In this document: in pieces, positions 37,271 through 44,813 of the stretch
How positions within the stretch are numbered: the first letter of the stretch is position 1
Layout: each line of letters opens with the position of its first letter
Assembly: GCA_938024995.1 (NCBI GenBank)
Contig: CALJDU010000085.1
Location: 1-51,838 of the forward strand
Origin: an uncultured bacterium
GTDB lineage: Bacteria > Myxococcota_A > Polyangia > Polyangiales > Houyiibacteriaceae
DNA length: 51,838 nucleotides
Direction of reading: 5' to 3'
Program-made: the position numbers and the translations under genes
Notes under the pieces: model-generated
The model's database searches: none
Seen by the model: only the letters and a program-made list of their open reading frames with translations
Told to the model about the DNA's origin: nothing

Positions 37271-38397
37271 ATCGCCGTCGTCCGCGCGCGTTGGTACTCG
37301 CGCGGCACGCGAACGCGAACCGTGGTCCCGGCCCCCATTTCGCTCTCGAGCTCGACGCTCCCGCCCAACAGCTCAGCGACCGCGCGCACCAAGGCGAGGC
37401 CGATCCCCGTGCCGCCTGCTTTTCGGGTGGACGTTCCATCGGCCTGTTGAAACGCCTGAAACACCGCGGGGAGCCGCTCACGCATGACGCCAACGCCGGT
37501 GTCACGAATCACGAACTCCACGTCGCGCAGGCTGGACGTGACCGCGATGTCGACGCGTCCTTCTTCGGTGAACTTCAGCGCGTTGGTGAGGACCTCTTCG
37601 AGGATCTGCCGGACCCGATTCGGGTCAGTCGAGATCGGCTCGCGATCGCCGGTGACCTCAATGACGAGGTTCGCGGCCGCGAAGCGAGGCGCCATGTCTC
37701 GCGCGATGTTCTCCGCGAGCTCGCGCGGGTCGAAGCGGCGGCGCTCCACCTCGACGCTGCCGGCTTTGATGCGCGTGATCTCCAGCATCGCGTTGATGAG
37801 CGCGAGCAGGCGCGCCGCGCTCGTCTCGACCTTCTCGAGGTTCGCGGTCTGCCGCGCGGGGATCTGGCCATCCGTCTTCCGCTTCACGATCCGGGTGAAC
37901 CCGATCACGGCGTTCAATGGCGTGCGGAGCTCGTGCGACATCGTCGCCATGAACGCGCTCTGCAGCTTTCCCTCGCGAAGCGCCGTTGCTCGCTTGGCCT
38001 TGATGAGGTCGTACGCCGCGCGCTCCCGATGCCTCGCCTCGACGAGCTTCACGAGCGCGTCGATCCAGGGGACGACGAGCGGCTCGATGACACCGTGCAC
38101 CACGAGCACGCCATAAGGCGCGAAGGGGAAGAGCTCGACCGCTCCCTCGAGCCCCAGCTCCTCGACGCGCTTCGGGAGCTCCTTGAACAGCGGCAACGAC
38201 AGCGCTCCCGCCGCCTGCTTCACGCGGTCGTCTTTGGCGACTAACACCGCCGAGCGCACCTTCGCGTGCGCGAGCACGAATTCGGCGAGCACGGGCTCGG
38301 GGGTAATCCCTCGCGCGATCAGCACGGTCGAAGAGCGGAACGCCTCCGCGATGTCCGGACTGACGCGAATGCGCTCCACCCGTTGCGAATCATGCAC
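37267..38397 (-). CDS. Histidine kinase
   Basis: A soluble histidine kinase of 376 residues. I start it at the GTG at 38397 (VHDSQRVERI), two bases after the cyclase stop; the open frame continues to 38826 only antisense-like within the cyclase gene. Residues 1-140 are a sensor domain I do not recognise (ALLVAKDDRVKQAAG-like, here AVLVAKDDRVKQAAG). H155 lies in FMATMSHELRTPLNAV, the HisKA motif; the ATPase has an N box (EEVLTNALKF), G1 DTGVG and G2 GGTGIGLAL. No membrane helix, so the signal is probably cytoplasmic. Followed with overlap by a single-domain response regulator. Confidence 0.9.
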   Translation of the reverse strand: MHDSQRVERIRVSPDIAEAFRSSTVLIARGITPEPVLAEFVLAHAKVRSAVLVAKDDRVKQAAGALSLPLFKELPKRVEELGLEGAVELFPFAPYGVLVVHGVIEPLVVPWIDALVKLVEARHRERAAYDLIKAKRATALREGKLQSAFMATMSHELRTPLNAVIGFTRIVKRKTDGQIPARQTANLEKVETSAARLLALINAMLEITRIKAGSVEVERRRFDPRELAENIARDMAPRFAAANLVIEVTGDREPISTDPNRVRQILEEVLTNALKFTEEGRVDIAVTSSLRDVEFVIRDTGVGVMRERLPAVFQAFQQADGTSTRKAGGTGIGLALVRAVAELLGGSVELESEMGAGTTVRVRVPREYQRARTTAI

Positions 38398-38399
38398 GG

Positions 38400-39338
38400 C
38401 TAGCCGACCTCGGCCGGCGGCGCGATGGTGCACTTCACGACGCGATCGCGCCCCTCGGCCTTCGCGCGATAAAGCGCGCGGTCTGCCGACGCCAGGACCG
38501 CGTCGAAGGTGTCCCGGTGCGCGTCTTCGCGACCCAACGAGCGAAGCGACGATGCCCCCACGCTGACGGACAAGCTGAGCGAGCCAAACTCGATGGCGCG
38601 AACAGACGCGCAGACGCGATCCGCGACCAAGAGCGCGTCGCTGAGCTCCGCGCGCGGGAGCACGATCAAGAACTCCTCGCCGCCCCATCGAACGACTTCC
38701 CCAAGCGACCCGACCGACGCGGTGAGCGACTCCGCGAGCGCGGCGAGCGCGCGGTCGCCGACCGCGTGACCTTCGAGGTCGTTGATGTTCTTGAAGTGGT
38801 CCACATCGACCATCAGGATGGAGCACTCGTGCCGCGTGTCCTCCATCGCGCGCGCGATCTGATCACGCAGCAGCGAGGTCCCCGCGCGACGGTTGAGCAA
38901 ACCCGTCAGCTCATCGCGGGTCGCGAGTCGCAGCAGCTGTTCGTGCGCCCGATGAATCGCGACCTGGGAGCGCAGGCGCGCGGTAAGGATCGCGGGCGTG
39001 TATGGCTTCTCCACAAAGTCGTTGCCGCCAGCGTCCAGCGCGCGGATCGCGATCTCTTCGCTCTTGTGCGCGGTCAGGAAGAGGACAGGGACAACCGCGG
39101 TCGCGGGGTCGCGTTTCAGCTGACGGCAAACCTCAAACCCATCCATGCCCGGCATGCTGATGTCGAGCACGATGACGTTGAAGTTGTAGGCACGGGCTTT
39201 CGCGAGCGCGCTCGGCCCATCGGACGCGCACTCCACGCGGAAGCCACGGTCAGAGAGGTCCTCTTCTAAGAGCTCCCGGTTGACCGCCTCATCGTCAACG
39301 ACCAACACGCACCCCTCAATGTGGGTCGGACTACCCAC
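38400..39338 (-). CDS. Receiver-GGDEF diguanylate cyclase
   Basis: A 312-residue protein with an N-terminal receiver (D59 in VIVLDISMPGMDGF; K111 in EKPY) and a C-terminal GGDEF domain (about 140-300) with active-site RWGGEEF (GGEEF 219-223) and DVDHFKNIND. It makes cyclic di-GMP when phosphorylated, as PleD and WspR do. The usual RxxD inhibitory site just before GGDEF reads SLGEVVR and is missing, so product inhibition is probably lost. GTG start at 39338. First gene of an operon with a histidine kinase and a response regulator; the kinase is its likely partner. Confidence 0.93.
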   Translation of the reverse strand: MGSPTHIEGCVLVVDDEAVNRELLEEDLSDRGFRVECASDGPSALAKARAYNFNVIVLDISMPGMDGFEVCRQLKRDPATAVVPVLFLTAHKSEEIAIRALDAGGNDFVEKPYTPAILTARLRSQVAIHRAHEQLLRLATRDELTGLLNRRAGTSLLRDQIARAMEDTRHECSILMVDVDHFKNINDLEGHAVGDRALAALAESLTASVGSLGEVVRWGGEEFLIVLPRAELSDALLVADRVCASVRAIEFGSLSLSVSVGASSLRSLGREDAHRDTFDAVLASADRALYRAKAEGRDRVVKCTIAPPAEVG

Positions 39339-39490
39339 GCGGACATGGGGCTATGGAGGCACGAAGCACACGTGAAGTATTCCTCACCGAACGGACAGGT
39401 GCCAAACTCCGATGTCACTGCACTTTCGTCGCTGTCAGAATCCAACCCTTTTGGGGGCGAGATTCTCCCAGGGAAAGTCGATTTTCGGAC

Positions 39491-42160
39491 CTAATCCTCA
39501 AGCGTCGGCAGCGGGTACTTCATTTCAGGGTCGGTTTTGTCGTCGGGAAGCGGTCCCAGGTCGACGTCTTCGCTCTTCTTGAGGCGCTGCCGGATCTCGT
39601 CCGCGCGCGCGCGGAGCGCCATCACCTGATGCACGATCACAGGGTCTGTTTGGTTGTCCGGCGCGAGCTCCATGAACTTCGCGTAGGCCTCCAAGCTCCG
39701 CGCCAGCTCAATGTCGTTGCCGAGTTCCTCGAAGAGCTCCACCGACTTCTCGAAGTGGTCCTTCGCGCGACTGTGGTCGTCTCCGCCCCACCCTGCGGCG
39801 GCCGCGATCTCGCCCGCGGTCCGAAGCGCGACGCCGAGGAACGGCTTCCCGCGCGCCTCCTCGAACAGCTCGATGGAACGGGCGATGTAGTCGCGCGCGA
39901 CGCTGTAGTCGTGAACCAGCATGTGCGCCTTGGACAAACCGCGGAGCACCTCGCCTTCGATGATGCGGTCACCGAGCGACGCTGAGATCTCTTCCGCTTC
40001 CTTGAGCAGCTTGATCGCCTCAGCGGGCCGTCCGACGCGGTAGAGCGATTCGCCCAAGTTGATGAGCACGACCGCTTCGCGCATTCGGTCACCGACCACG
40101 CGCACCATCTCGAGCGACTCTTCAAAGAGCTCCATCGCGCGCGCGTGCTTGCCGGCGTCGCTGTGAATCGTGCCCAGGTTGTTGAGCGTTTGCGCGATAC
40201 CTGGCTGATCTTCGATCTCGCGGCGCAGCTGAAGCGCTTGATGGAAACACTCCAGCGCCTCCGCGAACTTGCCCGAGTCTTGGCAGACGATGCCGAGGTT
40301 GTTGAGGCTCAGCGCGAGGGAACGTCGCTCGCCCTGCTCACGTCGCATCTCAAGCGCGCGTCGCATGAAGCGATCCGCCGCGTCATAGTCGCCGCGCATC
40401 CAGTGCACCCGCCCGATATCGTCGGACGCGCTCGCCACGCCAGCCGCGTCACCGCTCGCGTCGAAGAGCGCGTGCGCGGTCCCGAGGTGCCGCATCGCTT
40501 CGTCCAGCCGCCCGACCGTCATGTGAAGGCGACCGATCCGGTTATGCGCCGCGCCGCCCTTGTCTTTTTGGTCCAGTCGAAAGGCGATCTCGAGCATCTG
40601 ACGGAACGCGTGAAGCGCTTCTTCGTTTCGCCCGGCCAGCTGAAGCACGTCCCCGAAGCTGTGCATCGTGGTGAGCTTGAGCGTGGCGTCGTCGCCGACA
40701 TGCGCGAGCCCGCGCTCAAAGTACTCGGCGGCTTTCGCGTTCGCGAAACGCGCGCGGGCCCGCTCCCCCGCCTTGATCCAGTAGCTCGCGGCCTGCGCTG
40801 GAACGCCGCCGTCTTCGCAATGCTGCGCCAACATCTCAAGCTGCTCTTCGCCGCGGTCGGGGAGCGTGAACTCCAGCCACTCCGCGACGACCCGGTGGTA
40901 ACTGCGCGAGCGCGCGCGGTTCGTCAGCCTGTGAATCGCCTCGCGCTCGAGGTTGTGCTTGAACGCGAACTCGACCTGGTTCGGGATCGAGGAGTCGGGC
41001 AGCTTGAGGACGTAATCACGCTCTTCGAGCGACGCGAGGATCTGCTCGTAGTGCGTCTCTTCGCTCTTTCGTCCGCCCCAGAGATCCGGCGTGCTCTTTC
41101 CGGTGCGCCCCAGCGCGACGAGCGCGCCGAGCCAAAACACGCCGCCCATTGTCGCGGCACGCTCAAGCAGGTCACGTTCACGCGGGCTCACGGAAGCGAT
41201 GCGCGCGCGAATCGCGTCCTCGACGGTCAACGGGAGCTGCGCTTCGGCCAAGCGGTCGAGCGAGACGTTCCAGCCCTTGTCGTCGGCGACCAGGGTGCCG
41301 CTGTCGAAGAACGCGCGAACCATCTGCTCGAGCAGGTACGGACTGCCGCCCGCGATATCGACCGCGGTGTCGATCAGCTCATCTGGCGGATCGCCGACCG
41401 GCTCCAGCAGCTTGAGCATCATCGCGGCCGCGTCGTGCGCATCGAGCGGTGGAAGGTCGAGCATGCGGTGCGAGTCGGCCCAGTGAAGGCGGCGCGCGAG
41501 GAGGTCCGGCTGCGCGACCGTGACGAGCAAAATCGGGGCATCGCGAAGCGACGTGATCAAGTACTCGATCAGGTCGAGGGACTCGTCGTGGGCAAAGTGC
41601 AGATCCTCGAAGGTCAACACGAGCGGGCGTCGCTGCGCGTCCGCTTCAAAGAACCGTCGGAGCACCGCGCGCGACACGCGCTTGCGCTCATCGCTTTGCA
41701 TCGCGTCGACCAGCGGCGACGCGGGCAGCGAGAGGTCGAGGTAGGCGCCCAGGAAGTAAAGGAACTCATCGACGCGGACATCGCCGAGCACGTCCGACAA
41801 GGTGTCGCGAAGGGTCCCCTCGATGGTCGCCTTGTCCGCTCCTTCGATGATCCCGAAACGCGCGCGGAGGATCCGCTGGACCACGCCGTACGCCGGACCG
41901 TTCTCACGCGACGTGCCTCGGAACGTCTGGACGCGCTCACGCTTACGAACGTTGCTCAGGAACTCGTGCAGGAGACGTGTCTTCCCGATCCCCGCCGCGC
42001 CGAGGATGGTCACGGTCTGCGGTTGCCCCTTTTCGGTCGCATCCGTGAGCGCTTCCTCGAGCTCCCGAAGCTGAGGGCCGCGGCCCACGAGGGGGGCGCG
42101 TAGGATCTGCGCGCCTGCGCCGAGCGAGGCGAGCGAACGACTTCCGGACTGACTGGACAT
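39491..42160 (-). CDS. STAND-type ATPase with TPR repeats
   Basis: A large cytoplasmic protein of 889 residues. An AAA/STAND-type NTPase forms the N-terminal third: Walker A GAAGIGKTRLL (54-64), Walker B LVLTFEDLHFAHDES. The rest is a solenoid of TPR units, for example SLALSLNNLGIVCQDSGKF, GIAQTLNNLGTIHSDAGKH and EAVVLINLGESLYRVGR. This layout occurs in LuxR/MalT-like and guanylate-cyclase-associated regulators, but no DNA-binding or cyclase domain is present. The C-terminal tail is acidic. It is transcribed divergently from the BMC-P operon, 228 bases away; a regulatory link is possible but unproven. Confidence 0.88.
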   Translation of the reverse strand: MSSQSGSRSLASLGAGAQILRAPLVGRGPQLRELEEALTDATEKGQPQTVTILGAAGIGKTRLLHEFLSNVRKRERVQTFRGTSRENGPAYGVVQRILRARFGIIEGADKATIEGTLRDTLSDVLGDVRVDEFLYFLGAYLDLSLPASPLVDAMQSDERKRVSRAVLRRFFEADAQRRPLVLTFEDLHFAHDESLDLIEYLITSLRDAPILLVTVAQPDLLARRLHWADSHRMLDLPPLDAHDAAAMMLKLLEPVGDPPDELIDTAVDIAGGSPYLLEQMVRAFFDSGTLVADDKGWNVSLDRLAEAQLPLTVEDAIRARIASVSPRERDLLERAATMGGVFWLGALVALGRTGKSTPDLWGGRKSEETHYEQILASLEERDYVLKLPDSSIPNQVEFAFKHNLEREAIHRLTNRARSRSYHRVVAEWLEFTLPDRGEEQLEMLAQHCEDGGVPAQAASYWIKAGERARARFANAKAAEYFERGLAHVGDDATLKLTTMHSFGDVLQLAGRNEEALHAFRQMLEIAFRLDQKDKGGAAHNRIGRLHMTVGRLDEAMRHLGTAHALFDASGDAAGVASASDDIGRVHWMRGDYDAADRFMRRALEMRREQGERRSLALSLNNLGIVCQDSGKFAEALECFHQALQLRREIEDQPGIAQTLNNLGTIHSDAGKHARAMELFEESLEMVRVVGDRMREAVVLINLGESLYRVGRPAEAIKLLKEAEEISASLGDRIIEGEVLRGLSKAHMLVHDYSVARDYIARSIELFEEARGKPFLGVALRTAGEIAAAAGWGGDDHSRAKDHFEKSVELFEELGNDIELARSLEAYAKFMELAPDNQTDPVIVHQVMALRARADEIRQRLKKSEDVDLGPLPDDKTDPEMKYPLPTLED

Positions 42161-42340
42161 GGCGGGCTGCTATCGCACACCGCACCGTTGCCGGCTTGGA
42201 CCTTCTGTGGGCTTCCACACGCAGTGAGCGGCGTGGCCGACCGCAGCTCCACGCCGCGCGTCTGTCGTCTCTCGCGGATCGGCAATAACTCCGCGCGCTT
42301 TGGTGCTCAAACGGCCTTCTTGGGCTTGTGGCGACCTCCA

Positions 42341-42359
42341 TGGGATTTCCCACGTGGGA
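42341..42359. promoter_or_regulatory. Palindromic operator candidate upstream of the BMC-P operon
   Basis: Two overlapping inverted repeats: TGGGA-TT-TCCCA (42341-42352) and the perfect 12-bp palindrome TCCCACGTGGGA (42348-42359), ending 29 bases before the first BMC-P start codon. The core GGGATTTCCCACGT (42342-42355) is repeated with one mismatch upstream of the BMC-T gene at 30638. It is a plausible binding site for a dimeric regulator. The rest of the 228-base gap between the divergent genes shows nothing clear. Confidence 0.5.
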
Positions 42360-42388
42360 TTCCGCCGCGATCAGGTACGCTCGCGCCG

Positions 42389-42676
42389 ATGTACCTTGGA
42401 CGTGTCATCGGAACCTGCGTCGCAGAGGAAAAGGTCGAGGGCCTGGAGGGCCTGAAGCTGCTCGTCGTGCAGCCGCTCGACAAGTACCGCGCGCCCAAAG
42501 GTCGCCCGCAAATCGCCGCCGACACCGTGCAAGCGGGGCCCGACGACTTCGTCTACCTCGCGGCGTCGCGAGAAGCAGCGCAAGCGCTCAAGATCGACTT
42601 CGTGCCGGTCGACGCAGCGGTCGTCGCGATCATCGATGACCTCGCGATCGATGCGCAGGCTGAGGAGTCGACGTGA
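42389..42676 (+). CDS. BMC-P pentameric shell protein (EutN/CcmL family), first copy
   Basis: A 95-residue vertex protein of bacterial microcompartments. It starts with MYLGRVIGTCVAEEK, the diagnostic opening of EutN/CcmL proteins, continues with LKLLVVQPLDKYR, and closes with FVPVDAAVVAIIDDLAI. Five copies cap each vertex of the icosahedral shell. The C-terminus DAQAEEST is a short acidic tail. The upstream frame from 42188 has no homology. The stop overlaps the GTG start of the next gene by four bases. Shine-Dalgarno is weak (CAGGTA, spacing rather long). Confidence 0.93.
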   Translation: MYLGRVIGTCVAEEKVEGLEGLKLLVVQPLDKYRAPKGRPQIAADTVQAGPDDFVYLAASREAAQALKIDFVPVDAAVVAIIDDLAIDAQAEEST

Positions 42677-42942
42677 AGCTAGGTCGCGTCATCGGGACGG
42701 TCGTCGCGACGGTCAAGCACCCGCACTTTTCTCACGAGAAGGTCCTCTTCGTGCAGCCGATCGATGAAACGGGAGACGCCAACGGGACCTGCATCGTCGC
42801 GGTTGACCGCGCCCAGGCCGGCGTCGGCGACCGCGTCCTCGTGCTGGAAGAAGGCACCGGTTCCCGCCAGCTCTTCAACCGCAAAAAGTCGCCGGTGAGG
42901 TCCGTCATCGTTGGCGTCGTTGACCACGTCGACGTCGCGTGA
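42673..42942 (+). CDS. BMC-P pentameric shell protein (EutN/CcmL family), second copy
   Basis: An 89-residue BMC-P protein with the same core as its neighbour: MKLGRVIGTVVATVK, KVLFVQPIDETGD, AVDRAQAGVGDRVLVLEEGT and SVIVGVVDHVDVA. GTG start at 42673 inside a GTGA overlap with the first copy. The two copies are clearly diverged, suggesting different vertices or interaction partners rather than simple redundancy. From memory, paired BMC-P genes away from the main locus also occur in Haliangium ochraceum (Hoch_4425 and Hoch_4426); to be checked. The stop again overlaps the next start (GTGA). Confidence 0.94.
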   Translation: MKLGRVIGTVVATVKHPHFSHEKVLFVQPIDETGDANGTCIVAVDRAQAGVGDRVLVLEEGTGSRQLFNRKKSPVRSVIVGVVDHVDVA

Positions 42943-43610
42943 CCCGCGCCCGTACCGAGCATCGGCTGCGCCGCGACGTGGTCGAGATCAGCAACGCGTT
43001 GTGGGAACGCGGATGGGTCGCCAATCACGACGGGAACGTCAGCGCCCGAGCGAGCGCCGGCCGCATCGTCGCGACCGCGACCGGGCTCAGCAAACGCGTG
43101 ATCGACTCCGACAAGGTGATCGTCGTCGACGAGAGCAAGCGCGTCGTCAGCGGACGCTTGCGCGTGTTCTCCGAGATCGGTCTTCACCTCACCGTCATGA
43201 AGGCGCGCACCGATGTGGTCTCGGTCGTTCACGCGCACTGTCCTTACGCGACCGCGCGAGGCCTCTCGGGGCAAGCCCTCCCCTGCTTCTTGCCCGAGTC
43301 AGTCGTCTCGCTCGGCCGCGAGATCCCCGTCGTCCCGCTCGCGATGCCGGGCAAGGACGCGGAGGCCGCGCTCTCTCGGTTTGTCCATGACGCCGATGTC
43401 GTGATGATCGAAGGCAACGGCGTGCTCGCGTGGGGCAGCGACCCCGAGCAAGCGTTCCTCCGCATGGAGCTCTGTGAGCACCTGTGCCGCATCGCCAGCC
43501 TGGCCGGATGCGTTCGCCCGCTCCCCGATGAGATGCTCGCACCGCTGCTCGCGAAGCGTCGCAAGGCGGGGCTTGGAAAAGAAGGTCGCGCCGACGCTGA
43601 GCGCGCGTGA
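42939..43610 (+). CDS. Class II aldolase/adducin-family protein with altered zinc site
   Basis: A 223-residue protein of the L-fuculose-phosphate/L-ribulose-phosphate family, whose aldolases split sugar phosphates to dihydroxyacetone phosphate and an aldehyde and occur in some microcompartments. Zinc ligands expected are Glu, HxH and a later His. E79 (FSE) and H98/H100 (VVHAHCPYA) are present, but the later NHG or HHG motif reads GNG (N160), so one ligand His is replaced. GTG start within a GTGA overlap. The C-terminus (PDEMLAPLLAKRRKAG) could be an amphipathic encapsulation helix; this is a guess. Its position makes it the probable cargo or partner of the BMC-P shell. Confidence 0.88.
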   Translation: MTRARTEHRLRRDVVEISNALWERGWVANHDGNVSARASAGRIVATATGLSKRVIDSDKVIVVDESKRVVSGRLRVFSEIGLHLTVMKARTDVVSVVHAHCPYATARGLSGQALPCFLPESVVSLGREIPVVPLAMPGKDAEAALSRFVHDADVVMIEGNGVLAWGSDPEQAFLRMELCEHLCRIASLAGCVRPLPDEMLAPLLAKRRKAGLGKEGRADAERA

Positions 43611-43636
43611 TCGACCGCTCGCGGAAGGGAAAGAAC

Positions 43637-44434
43637 ATGAGCAACGACGTTGTCGAGCACGGAGTAGAGGTCTCGCGCCAAGGCGCGATTGAGGTCTGGA
43701 CGATCGCGCGGCCCGATCGAATGAACGCGCTGGGTCGCGCGACCGTGAGAGAGCTGTATCGACTCGCGCGCGAGGTCCGCGGCAAGCCCGACGTGCGCGC
43801 GGTCGTGATCACGGGCGCAGGGGAGCGCGCGTTTTGCGCGGGCGCAGACCTCAAGGAGCGCCGCTCCATGACTGAGGAAGATGTTCGCGACTTCCTCCCG
43901 CTCTACCGCGCCGCGTTCGGCGAGATCGACAAGCTCGACCGACCGGTGGTCGCCGCGCTCAACGGGGTCGCGTTCGGCGGGGGGCTCGAGCTCGCGCTCG
44001 CGTGTGATTTCCGTGTCATGGATCGCGACACGCGAATCGGCCTGACGGAGGTCTCGCTCGCGATCATCCCAGGCGCGGGAGGCACGCAGCGCATCACGCG
44101 GATCGTCGGCGAAGCGCGCGCCAAGGAGCTGATCTTGTTCTCCAAGCGGCTCAACGCGGTCGAGGCACGCGCGCTCGGGATCGTCACGCAGGTGACCAAG
44201 GAAGGCGAAAGCGCGCTCGACTGCGCCGTCGCGATGTTGGCCCCGCTCGTCAAAGGGGCGCCGATCGCGATCGCCGCGGCGCTCGAGGCGATTGATGGCG
44301 CGAGCGAGCTTCCGCTCGACGCCGGGCTTCTTCACGAGCGCCGCTGCTACGAGCGCACCCTCGCGTCGAGCGATCGCCTGGAAGCCCTCGCGGCGTTCAA
44401 AGAGAAGCGCGAGCCGGTCTACCGCGGGCAGTAA
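43637..44434 (+). CDS. Enoyl-CoA hydratase/isomerase
   Basis: A crotonase-fold enzyme of 265 residues. CoA-pocket residues in GAGERAFCAGADLKE and the oxyanion-hole Gly in NGVAFGGGLELAL; both catalytic glutamates appear present, one in GGGLELAL and one in GLTEVSLAIIPGAGGTQR, which favours hydratase activity on short to medium enoyl-CoA. The ATG at 43637 has a GGAAGG Shine-Dalgarno. A GTG at 43607 inside a GTGA overlap with the aldolase is an alternative that adds ten residues. Transcribed with the aldolase and BMC-P genes, though it may be an ordinary metabolic gene. Confidence 0.92.
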   Translation: MSNDVVEHGVEVSRQGAIEVWTIARPDRMNALGRATVRELYRLAREVRGKPDVRAVVITGAGERAFCAGADLKERRSMTEEDVRDFLPLYRAAFGEIDKLDRPVVAALNGVAFGGGLELALACDFRVMDRDTRIGLTEVSLAIIPGAGGTQRITRIVGEARAKELILFSKRLNAVEARALGIVTQVTKEGESALDCAVAMLAPLVKGAPIAIAAALEAIDGASELPLDAGLLHERRCYERTLASSDRLEALAAFKEKREPVYRGQ

Positions 44435-44528
44435 TCAACGCCTCGGTGCGCTCGGGGAGTTCGCCTCTCTGGGCGGCCTCGACGCGAACGGCTTGACGGC
44501 TCGCGCGTAGTCGCGACACCTTGCGGTC

Positions 44529-44813
44529 ATGGAGCGCAACACGCTTTCCCAGATCCTCTCCTCCACCGACGGCATCGACGGCTCGAACGCGGACTTCACC
44601 GTCCCGGAGACCCATCGCGTCACCGTCTACATCGCCCGCGATGGCCACTCGATGACGGTCGCCGATGTCGCCGCGTTCACGCTGCTGGATGGCTACGTCC
44701 GAGCGGAGACGCGTGACGGCAAAGGCTTTGTCTTCTTCGAGTACACCTCCGTGTCCGCGGTCGCGGTTCGCCCGCCCGCCAGCAGAGACGAGCGCCGCGC
44801 CGGCTTCTCGTGA
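44529..44813 (+). CDS. Small conserved-looking protein coupled to pilR
   Basis: A 94-residue soluble protein that I do not recognise. It starts MERNTLSQILSSTDG and contains HRVTVYIARDGHSMTV and a VFFEYTSVSAVAVRP segment, alternating beta-strands. No signal peptide or cysteine. The stop overlaps the GTG start of the sigma-54 activator by four bases (44810-44813), so it is translationally coupled to it. It could be a small regulatory partner or simply the first gene of that unit. The length and codon use are like those of its neighbours. Confidence 0.7.
   Translation: MERNTLSQILSSTDGIDGSNADFTVPETHRVTVYIARDGHSMTVADVAAFTLLDGYVRAETRDGKGFVFFEYTSVSAVAVRPPASRDERRAGFS

Noticed and set aside
38398..38826. 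N-terminal extension of the histidine kinase to 519 residues
   Set aside because: The added part is another frame of the cyclase gene and is Arg/Gly-rich; the GTG at 38397 follows the cyclase stop.
40145..42103. 652-codon plus-strand open frame
   Set aside because: Antisense to the ATPase-TPR gene; no start signal or motif.
43607..43637. GTG at 43607 as start of the enoyl-CoA hydratase
   Set aside because: It would continue the GTGA coupling pattern, but the ATG at 43637 has a good Shine-Dalgarno and fits family N-termini better; kept as an alternative.
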